Source: Sophora flavescens
Lineage: Eukaryota; Streptophyta; Magnoliopsida; Fabales; Fabaceae
NCBI GenBank assembly: GCA_030762895.1
Contig: CM061063.1
Coordinates: 75,513,836-75,577,835, forward strand
DNA: 64,000 nt
Reading direction: 5' to 3'
The translations under genes and the position numbers were made by a program. Positions 50,301-61,799 of this stretch are shown here, piece after piece. Under the pieces are notes generated by a model that made no database searches, was not told the DNA's origin, and worked only from the letters and a program-made list of their open reading frames with translations. The number at the start of each line of letters is the position of its first letter. Position 1 is the first letter of the stretch.

Positions 50301-53300
50301 GAATAACTATTCAGCTGATGATGAAATTGCCTCTGATGATGAGAGGAGTGTCATATCTCAGAAGGAGGTGACTGATAGAACTAGTGTGGGCTTGACTCCA
50401 GAACAACACAAGGCCTTAATGACCTTACTTCAACAATCTGAAATTCAGCCTCATCATTCCACTAACCAGATAACTACTACTTTTCCTTCATCCTCTATGA
50501 ATAAGACCTCAGGTAACATCTGTGCCATATCAAAATTGCACAAGTCTAATTGTTGGATTCTTGACACAGGAGCAACAGATCATGTATGTTGTTCCTTGTC
50601 AAAGTTCCAAACCTATAAAAGAATAAAGCCTATCTCAGTTAAACTTCCTGATGGCAGCCAAGTGGTTGCAAATTTTTCTGGCACGGTGACTTTCTCAAAT
50701 AGTCTTTACCTACTTGATGTCCTATTCATTCCATCTTTTTCATTTAATCTCATATCAGTCTCTAGACTTCCTCAATCTTTACTCTGCAAACTGACTTTTC
50801 TCAAACCTAAATGTGAAATACAAGACATCATTACCTTGAGGATGACTGGTGTAGCTGAACTTAAAGGAGGTCTGTATGCATTAACAACTCCAAGTATGTT
50901 GGAAGCTGCTTTTCCATGTGCTGTCAATGCTGTCTCCACTGCTCAATGCAACATATGGCATCAAAGATTAGGTCATCCATCCCAAGACAAACTTGTCCTT
51001 ATGCACAAAACTCATTCTTTCATTGATTGTACAAAAGAAATAAATCCTTGTGAGATTTGTAACCTAGCAAAACAAAAGCACCTTTCCTTTTGTAACAGTA
51101 CTAGTAAGACTGTATTTCCTTTTGAAATAATACATGTGGATATTTGGGGACCAATTTCTATTCCCTCTACTTTTGGTCATAAGTATTTTCTCACTATAGT
51201 TGATGATTTTACAAGATATACCTGGATTTTTTTAATGAAAGCAAAGGTAGAAGCCTCTATGCATATTCGGCACTTTGTTTCCCTAGCTGACACACAATTT
51301 ACTTCAAAAGTTAAGACCATAAGGTCTGACAGTGATAAGGAGTTCTTGATGACTGATTTTTATAAAACCAAAGGCATAATCCATCAAACCTCATGTGTTG
51401 AGACTCCATAACAAAATGGAGTTGTGGAGAGGAAACACCAACACCTTTTAGCAGTGGCTAGAGCTCTTCTGTTTCAAGCATAATTGCCAAAAAAAATTTG
51501 GAATTATGCCATTGCTTATGCAGTTTTCCTCATTAATCGTTTGCCATCCAAAGTCATCAAGAATGAGACACCTTACACTCTATTACATAAACAACAACCA
51601 GACTTATCAATACTAAAGGTTTTTGGCTGTTTATGCTATGCGAGCACTCTAACAACAAATAGAAAGAAATTGGATCCAAGAGCTCGAAAATCTTTTTTCT
51701 AGGTTTCAAACCTGGCACCAAAGGGTACATCTTGTATGATCTTCACAATAGGGAAACTTTTGTGTCAAGAAATGTCAAGTTCTATGAAAATTACTTCCCA
51801 TACCACTCTTCTCACAAACCACAACCTGCCACCAGGACCAACCTGCATAACACACCACAAAGTTCACACTCACCTTATAATTTCTTTGATTTCAATATTG
51901 ATGCACCACTTCCTCCACATAACATACCACACTCCCCACCTCAATCCATTTCAAACTAAAATTCTGCAACACAAAACACTAACCCTCATCCATCACATAT
52001 ATCTCAGTCTTCCCTCACTCCAACTTCAGATGCCAACACCAATACTGATCCAGTCCCACATGCTTCACCACTTCCATAACATGATCCCCAACCTGATCAA
52101 CCAGCCATTAGACAGTCCAGCAGACAGAGAAAGCCTCCAACATACTTGCAATACTATCACTGCACTCTACATACCTGCACAGCTCCATCTTTCATCCCAA
52201 AGGTAAAATATCCAATCTCCAATTATGTCTCTTACCATAATCACTCCACCTCACACAAACACCATGCCCTGTCCATTTCTACTTCCATAGAACCTAACAC
52301 ATTCGTAGAGGCCGTTAAGCATGATTGTTGGATTGAGGCCATTAAAACCGAACTGTTAGCTCTAGATAAAAATCACACTTGGGCTCTCACTCACCTACCT
52401 CCTGGGAAGCAAACAATTGGGTGCAAATGGGTGTTCAAGGTTAAACACAAGGCAGATGGGACCATTGAAAGACACAAAGCAAGGCTAGTTGCCAAGGGAT
52501 AAACTCAAACAGCTGGGATAGATTACTTGGAAACTTTCATCCCTGTTGCAAAAATGACAACCATCCGAGCACTTGTCTCTTGCATCATCCCTCAATTGTC
52601 ATCTCCATCAATTGGATGTCAATACAACCTTTTTGCATGGAGATTTAGATGAGGAAGTATACATGCAGCTCCCTCCGGGCCTTGAAACACCAGATCCCAA
52701 GTTAGTATGCAGACTTCAAAAGTCCTTGTATGGACTAAAGCAGGCCAGCAGACAGTGGAATGCAAAACTAACTCAAGTTCTCATTGATTCGGGTTATGCA
52801 TAGTCAAGGGAAGATTACTCATTGTTCACCAAATCAACTCCACAAGGCTTCACTGCCATATTAGTCTATGTGGATGATCTGGTCTTAGCAGGGGATGAAT
52901 TAACTGAAATCTGTCACATGAAGGAAATGCTGGATAATAAATTCAGTATAGAGGACCTAGGGAAACTAAAATACTTTCTAGGATTAGAGATTGCTCGATC
53001 AAAACATGGCATCAATCTCTATCAAAGAAAGTATGCCCTAGATCTCTTGAATGGTACTAGACTCCTAGCTGCCAAGCCTAGCTCTACTCCCATGGACAGC
53101 AAAGCAAAATTACATAAGCAATCAGGAGAACCTCTACCCGATGCCATTGAATACAGAAGACTTATTGGTAGACTCCTCTACCTCACACACACTCGGCCAG
53201 ATATATCTTATGTTGTGAGCAACTTGAGTCAATTCCTGGATTGCCCCACTGTTGAACACCACCAAGCTGCTATGAGAGTACTTAGGTATATCAAAAACTC

Positions 53301-53732
53301 TCTTGGACAAGGTCTCTTATTCCCTGCAAGTCCTGATGTTCAAGTCAAAGGATTTAGTGATTCGGACTTGGGCACATGTCCTGATACATGCACATCGATT
53401 ACTGGCTTTTGTTTCTTCATTGGCTCATCCTTGGTTTCATGGAAGAGTAAGAAACAAACAACTATATCCAGGTCATCATCAGAAGCTGAGTATCGTGCCC
53501 TAGCTCAAGCTGCCTGTGAAGCTCAGTGGCTCTCATACTTGCTCAAGGACTTAGGCATCAATTCCTCTTCTCCTGCTCTCATTTACTGTGACAATCAATC
53601 ATCACTCCACATTGCTGCCAACCCTGTGTTTCACGAAAGAACGAAACACATAGAGATTGATTGTCACCTAGTCCGAGCTAAGGTTCAATCAGGTTGCCTT
53701 CACTTGCTGCCCATTTCTACCTCAGCTCAGCC
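50299..53732 (+). pseudogene. Copia D pol with multiple stops, 3' end deleted
   Basis: Protease WILDTGATDHVC (near 50560). Integrase WHQRLGHPS, HVDIWGP and, in place of RSDNGKEF, RSDSDKEF; a TAA then falls right before QNGVVERKH at 51409-51411. Another TAA is at 51481-51483 and a frameshift near 51700. The low-complexity linker is followed by RT with a TAA at 52500-52502, a TAG at 52801-52803 and YVDD at 52867-52878. RNase H (GFSDSDLGTCPD, SSEAEYRALA, YCDNQSSLHIA) reads on into the LTR, because the region encoding the pol tail is deleted. Several stops fit C-to-T changes of CAA codons. Confidence 0.9.
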
Positions 53733-53992
53733 AGCTAACACTTATAGTTATTTAACTAATTTCTGTTACTTTCAGTTTTGTTAGTTGGTAGTTATCTAAC
53801 TGATTTCTAGCTCACCAAGTAGCTAAGTAGATTTGTATATATTTGGAACTTCTGTACATTTCAGAAATCAATCAGAAAAGAGAAATCCTTTTTCTCGCAT
53901 ACACTTTCTCTTCCTCTCCTTACTCTCTCTTTCTTGCACAATACGTTTCTGGTTTAGTTTTCTCCATATTGCCATGACCATGTCTTTCTACA
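53733..53992 (+). repeat. 3' LTR of copia D, 5'-truncated
   Basis: It lacks the first 22 bases of the 5' LTR. The joint shares AGCT(AAC) between the pol coding sequence and the LTR, suggesting a microhomology deletion. It ends at the CAAAT duplication. Confidence 0.88.
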
Positions 53993-53997
53993 CAAAT

Positions 53998-54796
53998 TAC
54001 TAAACCGAGGATTGCATAACATAAATATTGTGCACGGGTTTCTAGCTAGTTGACTAACATATTGAACCCTAAATCAACCCACGCAGTTGGATCCTCTCCA
54101 ATGGTGCATTGATGTAACCAAACTTTTTGTACACCTACCGCATGAGTATTGGGAGTCTTTACATGTATTTATCAGTTCAGATAAATTAATTATGTATCCC
54201 ATGATTGAACTTTTCCTGAAGAAAGACCGGAGAGGATTTAAATCCTTTTAATTTTATACTCCATCCGATCCTTAATATAAGAAACAAATGAGTACTTTAT
54301 TTTGGTCCAAAATATAAAAAATATGTATCAATTTTCACACATATTAAATATTAATTTTCAATATCACCCTCATTTATAATAAGATTTATATTTACGAGAT
54401 ATATCAACTTTCCATACAAATGAGTTTGTTCATTAATTAGAAGGGGTATTTTTAGAAATTTATATGAATATTAATTACAATTAGCTCATTTTAATATATT
54501 TCATTGATCTATGTGTTTTAGGATTTTGATTATTATATTAAGAACCAGAGGGAGTAGTAGCCAACTCATCTATTTAGGGTCCTTGAATTTATAGGACCAA
54601 GTCCTCCATTATGGCATCCGCCACTTCTTAATTCATCATATACTTGGGTGACCAGTGACACTATTGCAACCAAACCAACCACAAATAATGTCTTTAATAT
54701 TTATAGGGGCAACAAACGAATGGGGTAATAATAAGCCTACTTTTTTTATTATTATTATTCATAAAAGTTAAGGTGAGTTGGGTCATGGGGGCTCAC
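53998..54796. other. Spacer
   Basis: No gene recognised. Phrases at 54255-54560 (ATCCGATCCTTAATATAAG; AGAACCAGAGGGAGTAG) resemble ends of a common Stowaway/Tc1-type plant MITE, which typically reads CTCCCTCCGTTCC...GGAACGGAGGGAGTA, but the copy is decayed. Confidence 0.35.
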
Positions 54797-57700
54797 TGTA
54801 ACACCCTCTTGGACATTACCTTGTAAACACGTGCGGAAATAAATTAAAAGAAAATTTGCTGGTTGCTTTCGGAATTTACTTCAAGTCATAAAAATCTGGG
54901 TGTAAAAATTTTTCTTCTGAATACTTCGAAAAATGATGCACTTATCACAGTAGTAAGAACTATCTTATACTCACCAACACACATAGACTGAGTTTATTTA
55001 TAATCAAACCTTACACAATGTACAAGTTTTTCTTAAAAGTCTTTCCTTATAAACTATATGGAAATTATCAAGACACACGTACTAAACTTTTCAAAACATA
55101 CATTCCCAAACACAAACCTAAGCTGGTCATTCTACAAGACATTCTCATGGCAAGACTCCATGGTCATCCCCCATGATCAAACACCACTTCAAACATATGA
55201 CTTAGGTCCCCGAGTGACTTAAGGAACTCTTCTGCAACATCTGCACTCGTGTACCAAGGTACAACAGAAAAACCAGACGAACAGATCGATATATGCAAGG
55301 GTGAGAACCAATATATGTATTTTAAAACGATAACTACATGCTCGACACACCAAACAACATATAACATATATAGTTATAATAACATGTAAATATTCAGAAA
55401 TATACAAGATAGTTTATCAAGGGGTTTCATACCCGACAGGCATCGTCATTTGCAAAAATGCATGGCACTTCAAGGTTCAACATCTAATTTTTATACCTAA
55501 TCTCCGGAGATTCCAAACTTCTTTTCATTTGAGCAGATCAGGCTCTTACATGGCGCATTGTCCAAACTCCTGGCACAATGGTCATCACGAAACATGGCAC
55601 ATCGTCCAAAACTCCTGGCACGATGGTCATCATGATAAATGGAACATTTGTCCATAAAAACACATTGTCCATTAAGGTACAATGATCAAATTTACATGGC
55701 ACATTGTCCGTTAAGGTACAATGGTCATCGCGATAAATGGAACATTTGTCCATAAAGATACATTGTCCATTAAGGAACAATGAACAATACCGGCACGTCT
55801 GCCAATTAATGCATGTAAAACCTTTATTCTCGTCACTTTTCTTTTTCGTTCATTCTTTCCTTGTCGAATCTCAAAGGCTTACGACCTTCTCAACTTTTAA
55901 ACATTTAAATTTGTCTTTCAATTTCAACAATAGGACGCAAAGTCCGAATGTGCAAATCATGAAGGTCTAGACCGATGCATTCAACCTTAGGTTCGAAGAT
56001 TATAAAGCATAAAACTTACACAACTTTTATAGGACAAAATAGTCTATAACTTCAACTTTAGGACATACAGACCACAGCTTATAATAGAACACTAGAATCC
56101 CGACGTCTCGTTTACTAGGTTCGCTTTTCAACTTTAAAATTATTTTTGCTTTGCGAAACACAAATCAAATACAAAATCTCCTCAACTCCAAGTTGTTGGA
56201 AATAACACCATTGTGTAAAACTAATTTACAGAAAATCCTTTTTCGTTGGAAATTCATTTATGAAATCATCAAATCACCTAAAAACTCATTTTCTTATGAA
56301 AATCTTTGTTTGCAACTTTAGTTCAAAGAAAATATTGTTTTGAGACTGTTTCTCTGTTCTAACAAATATTGCTATTTTAAAAATTTTTCCGTAAATATTT
56401 TCGGAATTAACCGCCGTTTAATATTTTAAAAACGTTTTACATAAAAATTTGACTTTTATCTTAAAATAATTTTCTGAACATCATAATTAAATTATTTTTG
56501 AAACTTAACTTCTTATAATAACATTTTTTAATACCTTGTAATTTCTTACGTAAAAATTAGTAGTACTAAAATGTTTTCACGGTTAGGCCCTCATTGTGAC
56601 TCATAGATCACTCTTAGGCCGATAAATCATTAACATAATAGTATTTTCCACTATTCCATATTTTTAACCAATCAAATAATTAAATAATATTATATTACTA
56701 TATTCCACCAATTATATATTCAATACTTCTCATAAATCTTTTTAACGCTTTTATCTTCGTAATTAATTGAGGCTTTTCAATCAACAACAATAATAATTTC
56801 ATGTCAATACTATAGCAGATAACACAATTTTTAACAGGCATTGAAATACTATAACAATTACTGCAGACAATCAATTAAAAGCATATATTAACAGCAGATA
56901 AATTAACTACGTAAGATAATTTAAAACACCACAAACACACTCAAATAAATTATACAGACCACGCATACAGCTATCGGAAAAATCCCTCAGGTACTCCCCT
57001 TACCTCTTGAAGTCTTTGATTCCTTTCTCGAAGTGATTTCCCCGATTCGCTTCTGGTTTCCTCCACGAAACTCAGAACAAACCAACAGGGTTTATCCTTC
57101 ACAACAAACATCACACCATTAATAAAATCAAACAACAAAACACTCTAATTCCTAAGACTATGGTTCGGCCTTCACAAAATAATTTGGCAAGGGATGTTAA
57201 AATTTTACAAAATCTTGGATTAATGATCCTTGAGTACTAGGAAGACATAATCAATGATCATAAACTAAGAACTTTATACAAAACCATCCAACTCAATAAG
57301 TCAGGGTTTCGACCTCAACAATAAAATTAGGCTAGAAAATTTCTTTGATTTCAAACTCTTGGATTTAACATGTATAGGTATTAGAGAGGTTGAATCAAGT
57401 GTTCTATTTCAGAAATTGAAACAAAACTCATCCAGATCCTCCTAAAATAGGATTCAGCCATGATCCATAAAATAGGCTAGAGGTTTTCAAAATTCTTAAG
57501 CTTCTAGATTCAATAACAATAGGTATTGCATAGATGAAATCAAGTGTTAAATGAGAGAAATTGAAACAAACTCATCTAGTCTCTCCAAGCCTTAGATTCG
57601 GCCCACAATGAAAGAATAGGAAAGAAATTTTTGTTTGATTCATACTCTTGGATTATAAACATAGAGATGATGACAAGTTCATAGAAATTGTTTTCATGAT

Positions 57701-58683
57701 CATAGGATTTTTCTATGATTTTCTAGAGATTTTTGAAGTTCTAGATCTAGGAATTTCAAATGATGATCATGGTCTTAAATCAAGAAAATAAATAAATAAC
57801 ATATACTTTATTGATAATGAGAAGTAAGGTATACCTCTTGGAATTAGAAAAGGAGCAAGAAATATATTAGTTGCTTCACAAATTTTGGTTATGGAACTTA
57901 GAGAATTTTAAGAGAAAATGTGAGGAAGAAGATGAAGTTAGAGAAAATGAGTGAAATGGCCTATGTGAGGAGGGTTAGACCGTGGGAATGAAGGGCTAGG
58001 ATGTCCAAATTGTCTTTCATTTGAGGAAAAAAATGTAATTTCACTTAGGGACGATTTTGACATTTAATTAAGACTTAAGGACATAATGGTCTTTTCATGC
58101 ATAAGGTAATCATGAAAATTGAGTGGTGAGGATTTGTAGATGGTTTGGCTGATTTGTGACCACAAAAAAGAGGAAGAAGCCAATTTGAATTTGTCTTGCC
58201 TTAACCATGGTTAATGTTTAACTAGGATAGGTTATGTTAGGGGTATTTTGGTCTTTTCACACTTAAACCCATCATTACATAAATTAAATGCTAGGTGAGT
58301 CACCCCTATGACTCACCACCCTAGGTGGCAAGATGTCTCCTCATCCGATGTCGAGTTTTGTCTCTGCACGTCCATTCTCGACTCCGTCGATTACCCGATT
58401 TAGGTTTTTACGGCCGAATAAGGTATAATCACTTATTTATTTTGAAAATTTTCAAAATAACCACCATCGTTGGAAATGGGATATAAAATCTATCCATTTC
58501 GTTCTCGGGTCAAAATTAGGTTTTTTGATCAGTAAAATCTTATTGTCAGTGAAAACGCAGATCGGGTTCCGTCTGAATTTTCAACCCAAAATTTAACCGT
58601 AACTCTCCACGATAAAATAGAGTATAAATGTGACTTTGGTTTATCCAAAATCATTTTCTAAGTCTCGAATAAAAAAAATATAA

Positions 58684-58723
<40 letters not shown>

Positions 58724-58759
58724 TGTTATTGAAAAAGCAATAAAAATCAGGGTGTTACA
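54797..58759 (-). mobile_element. About 4-kb Ty3/gypsy LTR (Tekay/Del-like)
   Basis: The segment begins TGTAACACCCT and ends AGGGTGTTACA, an 11-bp inverted repeat typical of LTR termini in chromoviral gypsy families with LTRs of several kb. The sequence adjoining on the right reads, inverted, TTTTGAGGACGAATTTTTT...AGTTGGGTAGTAA, the usual end of the internal region in this lineage. So this is a 3' LTR in minus orientation with an internal stub. No flanking duplication (CTCAC versus TTACT), which rules out a simple solo LTR. No protein gene is seen inside. It contains repeats (55536-55790) and a (TA)n run near 58686-58722. Confidence 0.65.
55536..55790. repeat. ACATTGTCC repeat cluster in gypsy LTR
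   Basis: About eight irregular copies of CATGGCACATTGTCC, ACAATGGTCATC and GATAAATGGAACATTTGTCC alternate over 255 bp. Two larger units of some 110 bp can be aligned. The positional counterpart in the 30.8-kb LTR remnant is also a short repeat cluster, with different sequence. Confidence 0.7.
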
Positions 58760-58870
58760 TTACTACCCAACTAAAAAAAAAATTCGTCCTCAAAATTTCG
58801 TAACTCGAAACTAGACAGGATTTCTTATTCCCAAGGTCTAACTCTCACAAGAAAGTATATAGAAGAACTT
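58760..58870 (-). mobile_element. Internal stub of the gypsy element
   Basis: A short remnant of internal sequence next to the LTR, recognisable by GAGGACGAATTTTTT in element orientation. The point where it ends is not visible, and no pol coding sequence is preserved. Confidence 0.45.
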
Positions 58871-59182
58871 TGTCAAACTAAAAAAAATATCCAGAAATAT
58901 CCGGTATGTAAAAAAATTCTTTAATATGTTCGTGAGTGTAAAAAAATGCATAGCTAATACATATTTACAACCATAACTCTAATTAAAGTTCCCTTTTTCA
59001 CAAGAACTTCCAGCACATTAGGAAATCAAAGATGGATGCGGGTGTGGGTACTTAGATACCCAGAGAGTACGGGTAAGGTCTAAGGTTGATACCCACACGG
59101 GTATGGGCCCGGGTAAAATTTTCAAATGCGGGTATGGGACGGGTACTATAGTATCCTACCTATTGCCATCCTTACTCACGGC
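58871..59182. other. Spacer with a possible old hAT MITE
   Basis: No gene is seen. About 59030-59174 is rich in GCGGGTATGGG/CCCACACGGG phrases, and its ends (GATGGATGCGGG; inverted right end GGATGGCAATAGG) suggest a decayed hAT MITE. No duplication was confirmed. Confidence 0.35.
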
Positions 59183-59525
59183 TAGAGGTGTCAATTTTGG
59201 CCCGGCCCGCATTTTAGGCCCGGGCACCAAAAATATAAGCCTAAAAAAACTAGGCCATTTTGGTCCGGCCCGATCGGGTCATTGCGTTCGGCCCGGCCCG
59301 ACCCGGTAACGGTATTAAGGCCAAAACTATGAAGATTGTGTAAGTTTCATTCATTTTTTTTTACTGTTTTGGCCCGTTGGCCCGATTGCTTGGCTCAGCC
59401 CGGCCCGCATTTTAGGCCAAGCTGGGCTACAGAATTCATAGCCCGATAGAAATTCGAGCTGGCCCGGCCTGACCCGTTTTTGCATTTTGGCCCGTCGGGC
59501 CGGGCCGGGCCGTTTGACACCTCTA
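59183..59525. mobile_element. hAT MITE rich in GGCCCG
   Basis: A perfect 12-bp inverted end TAGAGGTGTCAA on both sides and an exact 8-bp duplication CTCACGGC (59175-59182 and 59526-59533). The 343-bp body is packed with GGCCCGGCCCG/CGGGCCGGGCC motifs and has no gene. Confidence 0.9.
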
Positions 59526-59539
59526 CTCACGGCTCATAG

Positions 59540-59665
59540 AATGCTTACAAAGGTATTTACAGATTACCCACCAACGAGATCCTCACATCAGCAGTGAGAT
59601 TCGAACTCACGATCTTGTGGGTTATGAGTCGAATCCTTACCAACCGGATCAACCTTCGTTGGCAT
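59540..59665 (-). mobile_element. SINE-like repeat (4)
   Basis: On the minus strand GATCCGGTTGGTAAGG resembles an A box and GTGAGTTCGAATCTCAC a B box, with about 50 bp between them, as in tRNA-derived SINEs. No clear tail or target duplication was found. It is not a tRNA gene, because no cloverleaf fits. Confidence 0.5.
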
Positions 59666-60249
59666 AGTAAACCTACTTTTAATGGTAGATCCGTATTGAC
59701 TTAGGTGGAGCACCCTGGTGTTGTCCTTCGTACGTTTTTGTTACAGATTACAGAATAGAATGAGGCCCACAATCACATGCACATACAGCCTTAATATAAA
59801 CATCAACGTTTGTCCTTAACCACTTACAAATATGAAATATACACGAATCTGTTATTAATCAGCAACATATACCCGAATCTGTTAAAATGATATTATAAGT
59901 GAAACTGACGGCCCAACAATGGCTGATAGTATAAGACTAGAAGTAGATCAAGACGAATTTTACTTGTAATATTAGAAATTGAAATTTTAAAATTATTATA
60001 TATTTTAGGAAAGATCTTACCTAATTATTACCTTTAACCCAAAATAACATCAATAGTTAATCAAAGACCAAATCAATCGACTATCGAGTGTAATCTTTTT
60101 ACATATTAAGAATTTTTAGTTCCGTCAAAAAAAATAGTACTTCATACAAATTAGTTAATGGAAAAGTTTAATTCATCCTTCTAAATTTTTTAATTGTATG
60201 ATCTGATCCTTCGATTAGACTTTCCATCATCATATAATTATAAGAATAA
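59666..60249. other. Spacer
   Basis: No gene recognised. It ends with the left MITE duplication TAAGAATAA (60241-60249). Confidence 0.4.
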
Positions 60250-60704
60250 GGGTTAAATATGATTTTAGTCCATGTAAAATGAACGAATTTTAATTTTAGT
60301 CCCTGTAAAATTTCTTCTATTATTTTTATCCCTCCAAAACCTGAAATCATTATTTTTGGTCCCTGTTGTCGTGTGGCATCCATCACCTACATATGTTTAC
60401 CAAAAGGTCATCTGGTCATCCCAAGTGACACCCAATAACATCTGTGGTGTCATGTTAGCATGTGACTCCCCTAAAAGTTTTCTTGAACCCTAAAATGAAT
60501 GTTAATGACTAAAAACAATGATATCAAACTTTAGTGTGATGAAAATTTAAAAAAAAAATATTTTATAGGGACCGAAACAAAATTTTTCTCATTTTATAAA
60601 GATCAAAATTAATAATTTCATATTTTTTAAGGATGAAATCAAAGAAAAAATTGTATAGGTCCAAAATCTGTTTATTTTTTAGAAACTAAAAACATATTTA
60701 ACCC
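60250..60704. mobile_element. Mutator-like MITE with 9-bp duplication
   Basis: Inverted ends GGGTTAAATATG with long arms containing TTTTAGTCC(C/A)TGTAAAAT-type phrases. The flanks TAAGAATAA and TAAAAATAA (60705-60713) form a 9-bp duplication with one mismatch. It is non-coding. Confidence 0.72.
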
Positions 60705-60713
60705 TAAAAATAA

Positions 60714-60849
60714 TCTCGCAAAAATCAAAAGACTAATAAATAATTCACATGACAAACATGTGTGGGTCTCCTGACATGTTTAGATGCGTGTTAACAAATG
60801 TTAAAATCAAAAGCTACTTAAAATAACTTCGATAAAAAGCACATCAATA
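60714..60849. other. Short spacer
   Basis: Nothing recognised between the MITE and the duplicated segment. Confidence 0.4.
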
Positions 60850-61142
60850 ATGTATAGTTCTAATCCTTATTCTCCCTGTATTTATTGCTATATGCGTGTG
60901 AGTTAATGACATTCTAAGTTTGATTCTTTATCAATAATGTCATTTGTACATATTTTTTACGCACAATTTTACACTTTTTTTTTTTCTTTTGAAAATATTC
61001 AAGTGCTTGCACTTCTAACTACTTAACAAAAGTAATAAAATTCATGAGAAAAGTATAATCTAATAAAGAGAATGCTAACTCATGCCATAAGGATATTGAT
61101 TAAATAAATAAAAAAATTTCGTTGAGAATTGATATATTTAAT
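60850..61142. repeat. Duplicated segment, copy 2 (SINE-free)
   Basis: It matches 41268-41840 without its SINE and without the 50-bp MITE arm. The intact SINE target GTGCTTGCACTTCT is at 61003-61016. Just past it (61145-61215), GAGTTAAGCCCTGAACTG...TTTTTAGTCCCCG looks like one arm of a Mutator-like MITE cut by the gypsy element at 61224. Confidence 0.78.
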
Positions 61143-61223
61143 AGAGTTAAGCCCTGAACTGTTCCCTTAAATTGTTTGAGGGTCCATTTTTAGTCCCCGA
61201 AAAAAATAAATTAACTAAATTAA

Positions 61224-61747
61224 TTGTACTGACCGAGAATGTAAGACAGAGAACTCGTCTATACGCCGGACCAACCGAGCTTACCCCCGCGAATGGGCCT
61301 TAGCCCAAACTCCTCCGAAGCCGAGAACACGTCAGCACACCTGACGCCCGAGGATGACTACTCGGTCCTTTTCCATGACAGGCCACGCGCGAAGATACCT
61401 CGGCCCCAAGCCATCCAGCCGCAGCTAACTGGGCCGAATATCTCGCTAGTCATAATACCTCTCCGGATAATCAGGCTCCGGATATCTCTCCCAATAATCA
61501 GGCTAATCCTGATATCTCTCCGGATAATTGTGGCCTGATCCAAATATTTCTCCGCTTATTTCGGAGCTTGATCCTAAGAGATCTCTATAAATAGGGGGCT
61601 TACCCCCTCATTCAGAACTACGTTTTGCTTTGATTCCCTTTTGGATACGTAGGAGCAGAATCCATATTCTGTCAAGCACAATCCAAAAACACCCCACTAA
61701 TCCTCGTTCGGCCGAGTATCTCACATCCGAGGTATTTGGACGAAACA
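61224..61747 (+). repeat. 5' LTR of gypsy G
   Basis: 524 bp. A good TATA box TATAAATA is at 61586-61593, some 160 bp before the LTR end. Upstream are imperfect repeats of ATCAGGCT...GATATCTCTCC (61440-61540). A frame at 61293-61538, repeated in the other LTR, is fortuitous. Confidence 0.9.
61586..61593 (+). promoter_or_regulatory. TATA box of gypsy G 5' LTR
   Basis: TATAAATA in the context CTCTATAAATAGGGGG, a strong plant TATA context. The 3' LTR copy is at 63899-63906. Confidence 0.7.
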
Positions 61748-61799
61748 TTTGGCGCCGTCTATGGGAATCGAAGCAAATATTTTCCCATACCACAAAAAA

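Larger units (their letters stand above)
43632..53992 (+). mobile_element. Ty1/copia retrotransposon D, split by element C
   Basis: Plus-strand copia with a target duplication CAAAT (43627-43631 and 53993-53997). The 5' LTR is 281 bp (43632-43912). The 3' LTR is truncated at its start (about 53733-53992) by a deletion that also removed the pol tail and purine tract. About 6 differences over 259 shared LTR positions suggest a moderately old insertion. Its gag is interrupted at 44131/49437 by element C. Gag has the NPYFLHxxENPG-like copia gag start (Retrotran_gag_3 type), with PBS for methionine tRNA. Pol has many stop codons. Confidence 0.92.

Noticed and set aside
55536..55790. CRISPR-like spaced repeats
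   Set aside because: Units are irregular and the spacers repeat too; this is a plant retroelement LTR, not a CRISPR array.
54797..58759. Simple solo LTR
   Set aside because: No matching 5-bp flanks, and internal-type sequence (GAGGACGAA...) adjoins the right end.
61293..61538. 81-codon frame repeated at 63606-63851
   Set aside because: It is LTR sequence of gypsy G duplicated with the LTR and overlaps promoter repeats.
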